NCBI GenBank assembly: GCA_007128085.1 | Contig: SKYC01000203.1 | Location: forward strand, 1-5,619 | Reading direction: 5' to 3' | DNA length: 5,619 nt | Origin: Saprospiraceae bacterium | GTDB lineage: Bacteria > Bacteroidota > Bacteroidia > Chitinophagales > Saprospiraceae | Part shown: piece after piece, positions 1 through 5,553 of the stretch | Layout of the letters: every line of letters starts with the position of its first letter | Numbering within the stretch: position 1 is the first letter of the stretch | Notes under the pieces: model-generated | What the model was told of the DNA's origin: nothing | The model's database searches: none | The model's input: the letters and a program-made list of their open reading frames with translations, nothing else | Program-made: the position numbers and the translations under genes

Positions 1-6
1 ATTCCG

Positions 7-576
7 ATGCCGATTATTCCACACCCGAGCTCAGTTCCTCAGGCCGGCCTTCAAACCACCATTCCGGAACGGGTATGCAATCTCAAATGGCATTACGCAG
101 AGGATGAAATTTACGAGGTTCAAACACAAGCGGAGCAACTCACTTTTTACCTACCCCCTGAAATGAGAATCCACCGAAGAGGTCGACCAATGATTACTGT
201 TTATTCGAGCATCATCAGTCAGCCTTCGGGAAAATTTATTGTCTTCGATATTCATCTAATGATCCCCTCTGCACGAGTCAGTATGGGGGGCATTGAGAAA
301 GACAGCCCCATACGCATACAATTAATAGACGGGGAAATAGTCAATTTGAGGAGTTTGAATCAGGATCGAGGCCATTTCAATCAACAAGAAAATAAGGTCG
401 TTTACCGCGTGCTGGCACCTCTCAATAAAAAGAATGTGGACAAATTGCTCCACATGGAAGCCGATCGAATCAGGTTTGTCTGGGATTCCGGATTTGCCGA
501 TTACGAAATTTACGACATCAATTTGATAAGAACGCATTTGAATTGCCTTATTGAACAAGATAAAAAGTATCCGTAA
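7..576 (+). CDS. Unrecognised beta-rich protein, first gene of the miaE-aroC cluster
   Basis: I do not recognise this 189-residue protein. The two codons before the ATG at 7 are open in the same frame, so the true start may lie left of the window; the proline-rich N-terminus (MPIIPHPSSVPQ) does not settle this. The predicted product is soluble, with no signal peptide or membrane segment. Alternating hydrophobic stretches at about residues 62-70, 76-86, 102-114, 131-139 and 153-168 suggest beta strands, followed by a probable helix at about 171-183. A basic patch, HRRGR, sits at 56-60, and the C-terminal third is rich in aromatic and acidic residues (RFVWDSGFADYEIYD). The stop codon is one base from the miaE ATG, which argues for co-transcription and possibly translational coupling. 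Codon use resembles that of its neighbours. Being a real gene is likely; a function cannot be assigned, and a link to RNA modification would only be guilt by association. Confidence 0.75.
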   Translation: MPIIPHPSSVPQAGLQTTIPERVCNLKWHYAEDEIYEVQTQAEQLTFYLPPEMRIHRRGRPMITVYSSIISQPSGKFIVFDIHLMIPSARVSMGGIEKDSPIRIQLIDGEIVNLRSLNQDRGHFNQQENKVVYRVLAPLNKKNVDKLLHMEADRIRFVWDSGFADYEIYDINLIRTHLNCLIEQDKKYP

Positions 577-577
577 T

Positions 578-1159
578 ATGTTAGGACTAAAACTACCGAC
601 AGATCCGAGGTGGGCCAATCTGGCAGAAATGAGCCTCGAGGAAATTCTTACAGATCACGCCTATTGTGAACAGAAAGCCGCCACATTCTGCATATCTCTC
701 ATCCAATTGTATCCGGACAAGCGGGAATTGGTAGAACAAGTATCCCCAGTGGTCACAGAAGAGTGGGGGCACTTCAGAATGGTGCTAAAGGAGCTGGACA
801 AGAGGGGCTTGCAATTGGGGTTCCAGCGAAAAGACGAATACGTCAATGCCTTGCTTGGGTTTCAGAAAAAAGGCGGTTCTCGAGAAGATCGTCTGCTCGA
901 AAAACTATTGATATGCGCCCTGATAGAGGCCAGAAGTTGCGAGAGATTCAGGCTGCTGTCCGAAGAATTGGAGGATCCCGATCTCCGCGATTTTTACCAT
1001 CAGTTTATGGTAGCGGAAGCCGGGCACTACCGAATGTTTATTGAGTTGGCAAGGCTGTACAGCGATCGGGAAAAAGTAAATGCAAGGTGGCAAGAATACC
1101 TGGCATTTGAAGCGGATTTATTAAAATCAATGGAGCTCAGGGGGGATCGCATGCACTAA
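578..1159 (+). CDS. miaE: tRNA-(ms2io6A)-hydroxylase MiaE
   Basis: MiaE is a non-haem diiron monooxygenase. It hydroxylates the isopentenyl side chain of 2-methylthio-N6-isopentenyladenosine (ms2i6A) at position 37 of tRNAs that read U-starting codons, using O2. The 193-residue product carries the full ferritin-like ligand set, visible as E31 (in DHAYCEQKAA), E62 and H65 (EEWGH), E117 (IEARSCE), and E147 and H150 (EAGHY). The N-terminus MLGLKLPTDPRW and the C-terminus RGDRMH are both typical of the family, so it appears complete. I chose the ATG at 578. An in-frame TTG at 551 would add nine residues absent from relatives as I know them and would overlap the preceding gene. It follows that gene after one base and precedes aroC by 11 bases. 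MiaE acts after MiaA and MiaB, neither of which is in the window. Family assignment is firm; the exact tRNA substrate is known only from homologues. Confidence 0.93.
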   Translation: MLGLKLPTDPRWANLAEMSLEEILTDHAYCEQKAATFCISLIQLYPDKRELVEQVSPVVTEEWGHFRMVLKELDKRGLQLGFQRKDEYVNALLGFQKKGGSREDRLLEKLLICALIEARSCERFRLLSEELEDPDLRDFYHQFMVAEAGHYRMFIELARLYSDREKVNARWQEYLAFEADLLKSMELRGDRMH

Positions 1160-1170
1160 ATTTGAATTTT

Positions 1171-2256
1171 ATGGCCGGCAATAAATTTGGAAAAATTTTA
1201 ACACTCAGCTCCTTCGGTGAATCTCACGGACCGGCCATAGGGGGTATGCTCGATGGAATGCCTCCCGGAATTCCTTTTTCAGAACAGGAGTTGCGATTGG
1301 AAATGGAAAGGAGAAGACCCGGTCAGTCCGAATTATCCAGTCCGAGAGATGAAAAAGATCCGGTTCGGTTGTTGTCCGGGATAAAAGATGGAAAAACTAC
1401 GGGCTTACCCATCGGATTTATTATCGAAAACCAGGATGCCAGACCCTCCGACTATCAACATCTCCGAACTTCCTTCAGGCCTTCTCATGCAGATTACACT
1501 TATCTGAAAAAATACGGAACGCTACCCACTTCCGGCGGGGGAAGGGCCTCCGCAAGAGAAACGGCCGTTCGCGTTGCAGCGGGTTATTTTGCCAAACAGC
1601 TCCTGCGAGCCAATGGGGTGATCCTAAAAGCCTATGTCCACTCTGTCGGCCATCTGGCTTTACCGGAAAACTTCACCATTGAAACTCAGCTGGATCAAAA
1701 AGAAAATGACCTGAGATGTCCGGATTCGGATCTTTCAGAAAAGATGGGACAATTGATAGATTCTGTAAGAAAAAAGGGCGATTCATTGGGCGGTTGTATT
1801 CAGTGTGAAATCTTCAATTGCCCTGCCGGCCTGGGCGAACCGGTTTTCGATAAGTTACAGGCCGATCTAGCAAAAGCCATGTTATCCATCAATGCATGCA
1901 AAGCATTTGAATACGGAAGTGGCTTCCGTGGTACGCAAATGAGAGGAAGTCAACACAACGACCCATTTGAAACGGAGGATGGCCAAAACGCTAAAACGAC
2001 CACCAATTTCTCAGGGGGAATCCAGGGGGGAATCAGCAATGGTATGCCCATTTATTTCAAGCTGGGATTCAAGCCTGTTTCTACCATAAATATAAAGCAA
2101 ACTACACTCAATACCTCCCTGGAAAAAACGGAGATCGAAGGAAAGGGAAGGCACGATCCCTGTGTGGTTCCAAGAGCTGTACCCATAGTGGAAGCCATGG
2201 CGGCACTGGTTCTGGCCGATCACCTGCTGAGGAATAAATTGTATTCGGATAAATGA
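1171..2256 (+). CDS. aroC: Chorismate synthase AroC
   Basis: AroC catalyses the last shikimate-pathway step, the anti-1,4 elimination of phosphate from 5-enolpyruvylshikimate-3-phosphate to give chorismate. It needs reduced FMN as a non-consumed cofactor and acts as a cytoplasmic tetramer. The 361-residue length is normal. All three family signatures are present: GESHGPAIGG from residue 16, GGGRASARETAVRVAAG from 122, and KGRHDPCVVPRAVPIVEAM from 325. The conserved histidines fall at H19 and H106 (RPSHADYTY), and the RRRPGQ phosphate/FMN-loop motif lies near 48-52. I chose the ATG at 1171, giving MAGNKFGK, which matches the usual MAGN start; a TTG at 1162 would add only three residues. There is no convincing Shine-Dalgarno; the bases just upstream are A/T-rich, as is common in Bacteroidota. 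It is probably co-transcribed with miaE and ends 7 bases before a hairpin terminator. No other aro genes are in the window. Confidence 0.96.
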   Translation: MAGNKFGKILTLSSFGESHGPAIGGMLDGMPPGIPFSEQELRLEMERRRPGQSELSSPRDEKDPVRLLSGIKDGKTTGLPIGFIIENQDARPSDYQHLRTSFRPSHADYTYLKKYGTLPTSGGGRASARETAVRVAAGYFAKQLLRANGVILKAYVHSVGHLALPENFTIETQLDQKENDLRCPDSDLSEKMGQLIDSVRKKGDSLGGCIQCEIFNCPAGLGEPVFDKLQADLAKAMLSINACKAFEYGSGFRGTQMRGSQHNDPFETEDGQNAKTTTNFSGGIQGGISNGMPIYFKLGFKPVSTINIKQTTLNTSLEKTEIEGKGRHDPCVVPRAVPIVEAMAALVLADHLLRNKLYSDK

Positions 2257-2263
2257 CAGGAAG

Positions 2264-2284
2264 ATTGCTGAAAGCGATTTTTTT
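2264..2284 (+). terminator. Probable intrinsic terminator of the miaE-aroC unit
   Basis: The six-base arms ATTGCT (2264-2269) and AGCGAT (2273-2278) pair with one G-U wobble around a GAA loop. Seven T (2278-2284) follow, the first shared with the stem. Weaker A-U and G-U pairs can extend the stem outward to about 2261. It starts 7 bases after the aroC stop, the usual place for a Rho-independent terminator. The stem is short and only moderately stable, so it may be leaky. Confidence 0.55.
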
Positions 2285-2314
2285 CATTTAAAAACCTCCA
2301 GAAACTACTGCCCG

Positions 2315-2397
2315 GCAACTGAGCCTCAGTTATGATTTTAATGAATCATAGTAACCTCCGTCCGCCTGAAAGTTACACGCGCAGTTGCTATTTTTTT
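2315..2397 (+). promoter_or_regulatory. Candidate three-stem RNA element ending in a T7 run
   Basis: Three mutually compatible stems can be drawn. P1 is GCAACTG (2315-2321) with CAGTTGC (2382-2388), 7 perfect pairs. P2 is TATGATT (2331-2337) with AATCATA (2344-2350), 7 perfect pairs with a 6-base loop. P3 is GTAAC (2351-2355) with GTTAC (2372-2376), directly abutting P2. Two bases after P1 comes a run of seven T (2391-2397). The layout resembles a riboswitch-type terminator or a small RNA with its own terminator. A competing palindrome at 2317-2331 would consume the 5' arm of P1. No known RNA family is recognised. The pairings are exact but found by eye; folding energy and conservation are untested, and a DNA-binding-protein operator is an alternative for the palindromes. 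Confidence 0.35.
2317..2331. repeat. 15-bp palindrome AACTGAGCCTCAGTT
   Basis: This is a perfect 7+1+7 inverted repeat, AACTGAG-C-CTCAGTT. As DNA it has the size of an operator half-site pair. As RNA it could form a hairpin with a 3-base loop that competes with P1 of the surrounding structure, since bases 2317-2321 belong to both. It shares base 2331 with the next inverted repeat (2331-2350). Confidence 0.55.
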
Positions 2398-2423
2398 ATT
2401 AACTTGCCGTCCCGTAAACAATG

Positions 2424-2493
2424 GCTTTTCAAAGCGGTCTTTCAGAGGTCTTCAAGCACCGAAAAGGTGAATAAACACCCTCTGTAAAGGTGG
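2424..2493 (+). promoter_or_regulatory. Second block of nested and alternating stems in the carboxylase leader
   Basis: GCTTT (2424-2428) faces AAAGC (2431-2435). CAGAGG (2443-2448) pairs with CCTCTG (2479-2484) and encloses CACC (2457-2460), GAAAA loop, GGTG (2466-2469). A further CACC (2476-2479) and GGTG (2489-2492) allow 1:2, 2:3 or 3:4 pairing. The alternation recalls attenuators, but the segments are only 4 bases long and no T run follows closely. It may be part of a folded 5' untranslated region; function unknown. Confidence 0.25.
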
Positions 2494-2543
2494 GAATAAG
2501 GAGAGAAAAAATAAATTGTTAGTAATCAACCATTGGTACCGTA

Positions 2544-2561
2544 AAAATTTAAACAAATGAA
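2544..2561 (+). repeat. Direct repeat copy 1, around the mini-ORF start
   Basis: This is copy 1 of the exact 18-bp sequence AAAATTTAAACAAATGAA. The ATG inside it (2557-2559) opens the 24-codon mini-ORF. The copies are 99 bases apart, so both ATGs share a reading frame. The flanks of the two copies are not similar. Confidence 0.9.
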
Positions 2562-2631
2562 ACGGTCTATGACCGTGATATACAACGAGAGACACAAAGG
2601 TTTTACTTTAATTTTTTGCGTCTGCAGTTAA
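2557..2631 (+). CDS. Possible 24-residue leader peptide upstream of the carboxylase gene
   Basis: This mini-ORF reads MKRSMTVIYNERHKGFTLIF followed by CVCS and stops at TAA 2629-2631, 24 bases before the carboxylase ATG. Its start context is identical over 18 bp to that of the carboxylase, so if one ATG is used the other plausibly is too. A hairpin (2562-2576) covers codons 2-7. The C-terminal half is hydrophobic and includes two cysteines, but there is no run of one amino acid as in classical attenuation leaders. It could be a regulatory upstream ORF, an uncharacterised small protein, or a chance frame. Conservation in relatives is unknown to me, hence the low confidence. Confidence 0.3.
   Translation: MKRSMTVIYNERHKGFTLIFCVCS
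2562..2576. repeat. Perfect hairpin ACGGTC-TAT-GACCGT
   Basis: Six-base perfect inverted repeat with a 3-base spacer, starting two bases after the first ATG codon ends. The bases ACGGT (2562-2566) can instead pair with an upstream ACCGT (2538-2542), which would place the mini-ORF start codon in an A-rich 19-base loop. It is too early in a transcript and lacks a T run, so it is not a terminator; an operator or translation-control hairpin is possible. Confidence 0.5.
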
Positions 2632-2642
2632 CCGGAAGGAAT

Positions 2643-2660
2643 AAAATTTAAACAAATGAA
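2643..2660 (+). repeat. Direct repeat copy 2, around the carboxylase start
   Basis: This is copy 2 of AAAATTTAAACAAATGAA; its ATG at 2656-2658 is the carboxylase start. The purine-rich AAGGA at 2636-2640 ends 15 bases before the ATG, too far for a normal Shine-Dalgarno, so the A-rich tract itself is the likely initiation determinant, as is usual in Bacteroidota. Confidence 0.9.
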
Positions 2661-4290
2661 GAAGAAGGACATAGAGAAAAATCAGAACGAAGATGCCATG
2701 CGATTGCTGATCAGTAAAATGAAAAGGAAAAAGGACGCCATCGGCATGGGAGGTGGTAAGAAAAAAATAGAAAAACAACACCGAAAAAACAAACTCACTG
2801 CGAGGGAGCGCGTACAAGAACTCATCGATCCCAAAACCGATTTTAAGGAATTTGGAATATTCGCCGGCTATGGTATGTATGAGGAGTACGGGGGGTGTCC
2901 CGCAGGTGGTGTAATAACGGGCATCGGAAGAGTGAGTGGAAGATTGTGTGTGATCGTAGCCAATGATGCTACCGTCAAGGCCGGAGCCTGGTTTCCCATT
3001 ACCGGCAAAAAGAATCTCCGAGCCCAGGAAATCGCCATGGAAAACCGCCTCCCCATCATCTACCTGGTAGACAGTGCGGGGGTATTTTTGCCGTTGCAAG
3101 ACGAAATTTTTCCGGACAAAGAGCACTTTGGGCGCATTTTCAGAAACAACGCTGTGATGTCTTCAAGGGGAATCCCTCAAATTGCGGCCATCATGGGAAG
3201 TTGCGTCGCGGGTGGTGCATACCTTCCCATTATGTCCGATGAGGCCTTAATCGTAGATGGAACCGGCTCTATTTTCCTGGCTGGGCCCTATTTGGTCAAA
3301 GCGGCTATTGGAGAAGATGTAGACCAGGAAACCCTGGGGGGCGCTACCACCCAATCGGAGATCTCGGGCGTTACCGATTATAAAATGCCGGACGACCCGA
3401 CTTGCCTGCGTACGATCCGGGACCTGATGTCAAAAATGGGTTCTTTTGAAACAGCGGGATTCAACAGAGTAGATGCCAAACCACCTTCGAGGCCCGCAGA
3501 GGACATTTACTCCATTTTCCCGGAGGGAGGCGCACGCCCCTACCCCACCAATGAGCTGATCAAGTGCATTGCGGACAAGGACTCCATTACCTATTACAAA
3601 AACGGCTACGGAAAAACCATTTTGTGTGCTTATGCCCGAATAGATGGTTGGTCGGTTGGAATCGTTGTCAACAATCGCGAAATTGTAAAGACCAAAAAAG
3701 GGGAAATGCAATTCGGAGGGGTCATTTATTCCGACAGTGCCGATAAAGCTGCGCGGTTTATTATGAATTGCAATCAAAAAAAGATACCTCTGGTATTTCT
3801 TCACGACGTGACCGGATTTATGGTTGGAACACGCTCTGAACACGGTGGTATCATTAAAGACGGTGCTAAAATGGTCAGTGCAGTCTCCAATTCAACCGTA
3901 CCCAAATTTACTGTAATCATGGGCAATTCATACGGCGCGGGGAATTACGCGATGTGCGGCAAGGCCTACGATCCGAGATTGATTCTCGCTTGGCCCACTG
4001 CCAAAATCGCCGTCATGGGCGGGCAACAGGCCGCCAAGGTGTTGATGCAAATCCAGGTGGCCTCGATGAAAGCCAAAGGTCAGGATCCCGATGAAAAAAC
4101 CCAGGAGGAGTTGCTTCAAAAGACTTCCGGTAGATACGAAGAACAAACCAAGGCCTATTACGCAGCTTCCAGGCTCTGGGTCGATGAAATCATCGATCCG
4201 ACAACCACCCGGGACTGGATTTCAACGGGCATTGAAGCGGCCAATCACGCGCCCATTGAAAAATTTAACCCGGGCGTCATCCAGACTTGA
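2656..4290 (+). CDS. Acyl-CoA carboxylase, carboxyltransferase (beta) subunit
   Basis: This is the carboxyltransferase half of a biotin-dependent acyl-CoA carboxylase (propionyl-, methylcrotonyl- or related acyl-CoA); it moves the carboxyl group from carboxybiotin to the acyl-CoA. The 544-residue product has two crotonase-like halves. The N-half covers about residues 45-290, with the oxyanion-hole motif MGSCVAGGAY at 180-189 and IFLAGPYLVKAAIGE at 206-220. The C-half covers about 295-540, with DVTGFMVG at 384-391 and GNSYGAGNYAMCG at 423-435. The order FPDKEHFGRIF...GSCVAGGAYLP...GNSYGAGNY resembles methylcrotonyl-CoA carboxylase beta more than classical PccB, but the acyl-binding stretch reads AGVFLPLQ where MCC enzymes usually have GGANLPRQ, so substrate is left open. 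The lysine-rich N-terminus is normal for this clade. The ATG at 2656 lies in the duplicated start context. The biotin carboxylase/biotin carrier subunit is not next to it. The 399-base leader may regulate it. Family confidence is high, substrate confidence low. Confidence 0.93.
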   Translation: MKKKDIEKNQNEDAMRLLISKMKRKKDAIGMGGGKKKIEKQHRKNKLTARERVQELIDPKTDFKEFGIFAGYGMYEEYGGCPAGGVITGIGRVSGRLCVIVANDATVKAGAWFPITGKKNLRAQEIAMENRLPIIYLVDSAGVFLPLQDEIFPDKEHFGRIFRNNAVMSSRGIPQIAAIMGSCVAGGAYLPIMSDEALIVDGTGSIFLAGPYLVKAAIGEDVDQETLGGATTQSEISGVTDYKMPDDPTCLRTIRDLMSKMGSFETAGFNRVDAKPPSRPAEDIYSIFPEGGARPYPTNELIKCIADKDSITYYKNGYGKTILCAYARIDGWSVGIVVNNREIVKTKKGEMQFGGVIYSDSADKAARFIMNCNQKKIPLVFLHDVTGFMVGTRSEHGGIIKDGAKMVSAVSNSTVPKFTVIMGNSYGAGNYAMCGKAYDPRLILAWPTAKIAVMGGQQAAKVLMQIQVASMKAKGQDPDEKTQEELLQKTSGRYEEQTKAYYAASRLWVDEIIDPTTTRDWISTGIEAANHAPIEKFNPGVIQT

Positions 4291-4399
4291 TACCGAAACA
4301 GCAAGCAGAGAAAACACAAAAGGCCCATTGAAATATGGAGAAAACAAGCCGCAACTTTTAACCGGCCATAAGACACCGGATCATATTAAAATAATAATC

Positions 4400-5536
4400 A
4401 TGCAAATTGCAGTAAAAACACAGGCAGAAATAGAACCCTTACTCGCTGAGGAGTTGAAAAGTCTGGGGTTAAAAAACGTAGAAACAGGAAATCGCCTGGT
4501 GTATTGTGAGGGTGAAATGAAGCACCTGTACCGGATCAACTACGAAAGCCGGCTTGCACTCAAGGTATTGGTCCCCATTACTCAATTCGAAATAAAGGAT
4601 GCCAAAGATCTTTACACCCAAGCCATGGAGACCAATTGGAACGAATGGCTGACCAGTGGACAGACCTTTGTTGTTCGGTTCAGCATATACTCTCCATTTT
4701 TCTCAAACACCCTTTACGGCGCCCAGTTATTCAAGGATGCCATAGTGGATACCATCAGAAAAAAAACCGGCAAACGCCCCAATGTAGACCTGAAAAATCC
4801 GGATATAGTATTTGATTTACACATCAATGGAAACAGCTGTGTCATATCTGCCGACAGCTCGGGGGAACCGCTTTTTAAAAGAAACTACAAAACCAAATCC
4901 TTTAAAGCGCCATTGAATGAAATTCTGGCAGCAGCCATGATACAAATAAGCGGATGGGATAAGAAACAAGCCTTTATCAACCCCATGTGCGGGTCGGGTA
5001 CTTTGCTTTTCGAAGCACTCTTTTATGCCGAGAACCGCCCGTCACAGTTTTATAGAAAAGATTGGACTTTTCAAAACTGGAAGGATTACGACAAGGATCT
5101 TTTTGAAGAAATCAAGGAAAAAGCCGATGCCGGCATCACCTACCCTTCTGCCAGAATAATCGGTATAGACCAGGACGCAACTGCCATAAGAATATTGCGA
5201 AAAACGCTAAAGGAACTGGGGCACGACGACAAAGTCAGTACCCAAATGACCGATTTTTTTGATTGGAAACACAGAGGAGAAGACGATATTTTGGTCATCA
5301 ATCCACCCTACGATGAAAGAATGAAGCTGGAAAACGTCCAACAGTTCTACCAATCCATAGGCGATTATCTCAAGAACAATTTCCAGGGAAATACGGCCTG
5401 GATACTGACTTCCAACAAAACAGCCATGAAGTCCATCGGCCTAAAAACCTCAGCGCGTAAAATCCTTTTCAACGGCCCTTTGGAATGTCGCTTTTTAAAA
5501 TACGAGCTTTTCAGTGGCAGCCTCAAGCCCTCTTGA
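4400..5536 (+). CDS. THUMP-domain RNA guanine-N2 methyltransferase (RlmL/YpsC type)
   Basis: Probable SAM-dependent N2-guanine methyltransferase of 23S rRNA, related to the N-terminal half of E. coli RlmL (m2G2445) and to Bacillus YpsC. The 378-residue protein starts with a ferredoxin-like/THUMP RNA-binding region (about residues 1-155). The linker LFKRNYKTKSFKAPLNEILA (158-177) typical of the family follows, then a Rossmann methyltransferase domain. Visible motifs are NPMCGSGT at 194-201 (SAM binding), GIDQDATAI at 255-263 and the catalytic NPPY at 301-304; PLECRFLKYEL near the end is also characteristic. It lacks the RlmK domain fused in E. coli, as in many phyla. I chose the ATG at 4400 (MQIAVKTQAE) because the open frame upstream to 4091 overlaps the carboxylase out of frame and has no family-like sequence. 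The 109-base gap upstream has no clear promoter or terminator. It converges with the minus-strand gene at the right edge. The exact target base is inferred. Confidence 0.88.
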   Translation: MQIAVKTQAEIEPLLAEELKSLGLKNVETGNRLVYCEGEMKHLYRINYESRLALKVLVPITQFEIKDAKDLYTQAMETNWNEWLTSGQTFVVRFSIYSPFFSNTLYGAQLFKDAIVDTIRKKTGKRPNVDLKNPDIVFDLHINGNSCVISADSSGEPLFKRNYKTKSFKAPLNEILAAAMIQISGWDKKQAFINPMCGSGTLLFEALFYAENRPSQFYRKDWTFQNWKDYDKDLFEEIKEKADAGITYPSARIIGIDQDATAIRILRKTLKELGHDDKVSTQMTDFFDWKHRGEDDILVINPPYDERMKLENVQQFYQSIGDYLKNNFQGNTAWILTSNKTAMKSIGLKTSARKILFNGPLECRFLKYELFSGSLKPS

Positions 5537-5553
5537 AAAATTGGGGTTGAACT

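Larger units (their letters stand above)
2257..2655. other. Long structured intergenic region
   Basis: This 399-base gap contrasts with gaps of 1, 11, 109 and 17 bases elsewhere in the window. It holds no protein-coding frame of ordinary size and no tRNA or recognisable known RNA. It contains a terminator-like hairpin behind aroC, two blocks of inverted repeats, a second T7 run at 2391-2397, and a 24-codon mini-ORF whose start region duplicates that of the carboxylase gene; these are annotated separately. I searched by eye for the Bacteroidota promoter pattern (TTG, about 19-21 bases, TAnnTTTG) and found no good match, so the promoter of the downstream gene is not located. Confidence 0.7.

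Noticed and set aside
1157..1164. TAAATTTG, a perfect match to the Bacteroidota -7 box TAnnTTTG, just before aroC
   Set aside because: No TTG at the proper distance upstream, and transcription would start at or within the aroC start codon; it is also part of the miaE stop.
2293..2359. Two copies of AACCTCC exactly 60 bases apart, resembling the anti-Shine-Dalgarno
   Set aside because: Seven bases is too short to be meaningful, and the second copy is partly used by stem P3.
2516..2560. 14-codon frame from TTG 2516 whose TGA overlaps the mini-ORF ATG
   Set aside because: Non-ATG start, very short, and nothing beyond the ATGA overlap supports translation.
2608..3126. 172-codon minus-strand open frame over the carboxylase start and its leader
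   Set aside because: It is antisense to a clear family member and to structured leader DNA, and its translation looks like a shadow with no family-like sequence.
3430..3843. 137-codon minus-strand open frame inside the carboxylase gene
   Set aside because: Antisense shadow of a well-conserved coding sequence; no recognisable protein.
4328..4359. TTG (4328-4330) with CAACTTTT (4352-4359) as a promoter for the methyltransferase
   Set aside because: Spacing is acceptable, but the -7 element departs from TAnnTTTG at the first and last bases; too weak to call.
4091..4399. In-frame upstream extension of the methyltransferase (103 extra codons)
   Set aside because: It overlaps the carboxylase 3' end out of frame and is low-complexity, basic and proline-rich; the family N-terminus begins at 4400.
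5537..5553. Bidirectional terminator between the convergent genes
   Set aside because: Only 17 bases separate the stops, and the nearby CAAG/CTTG pairing is too short and lacks a proper T run on either strand.
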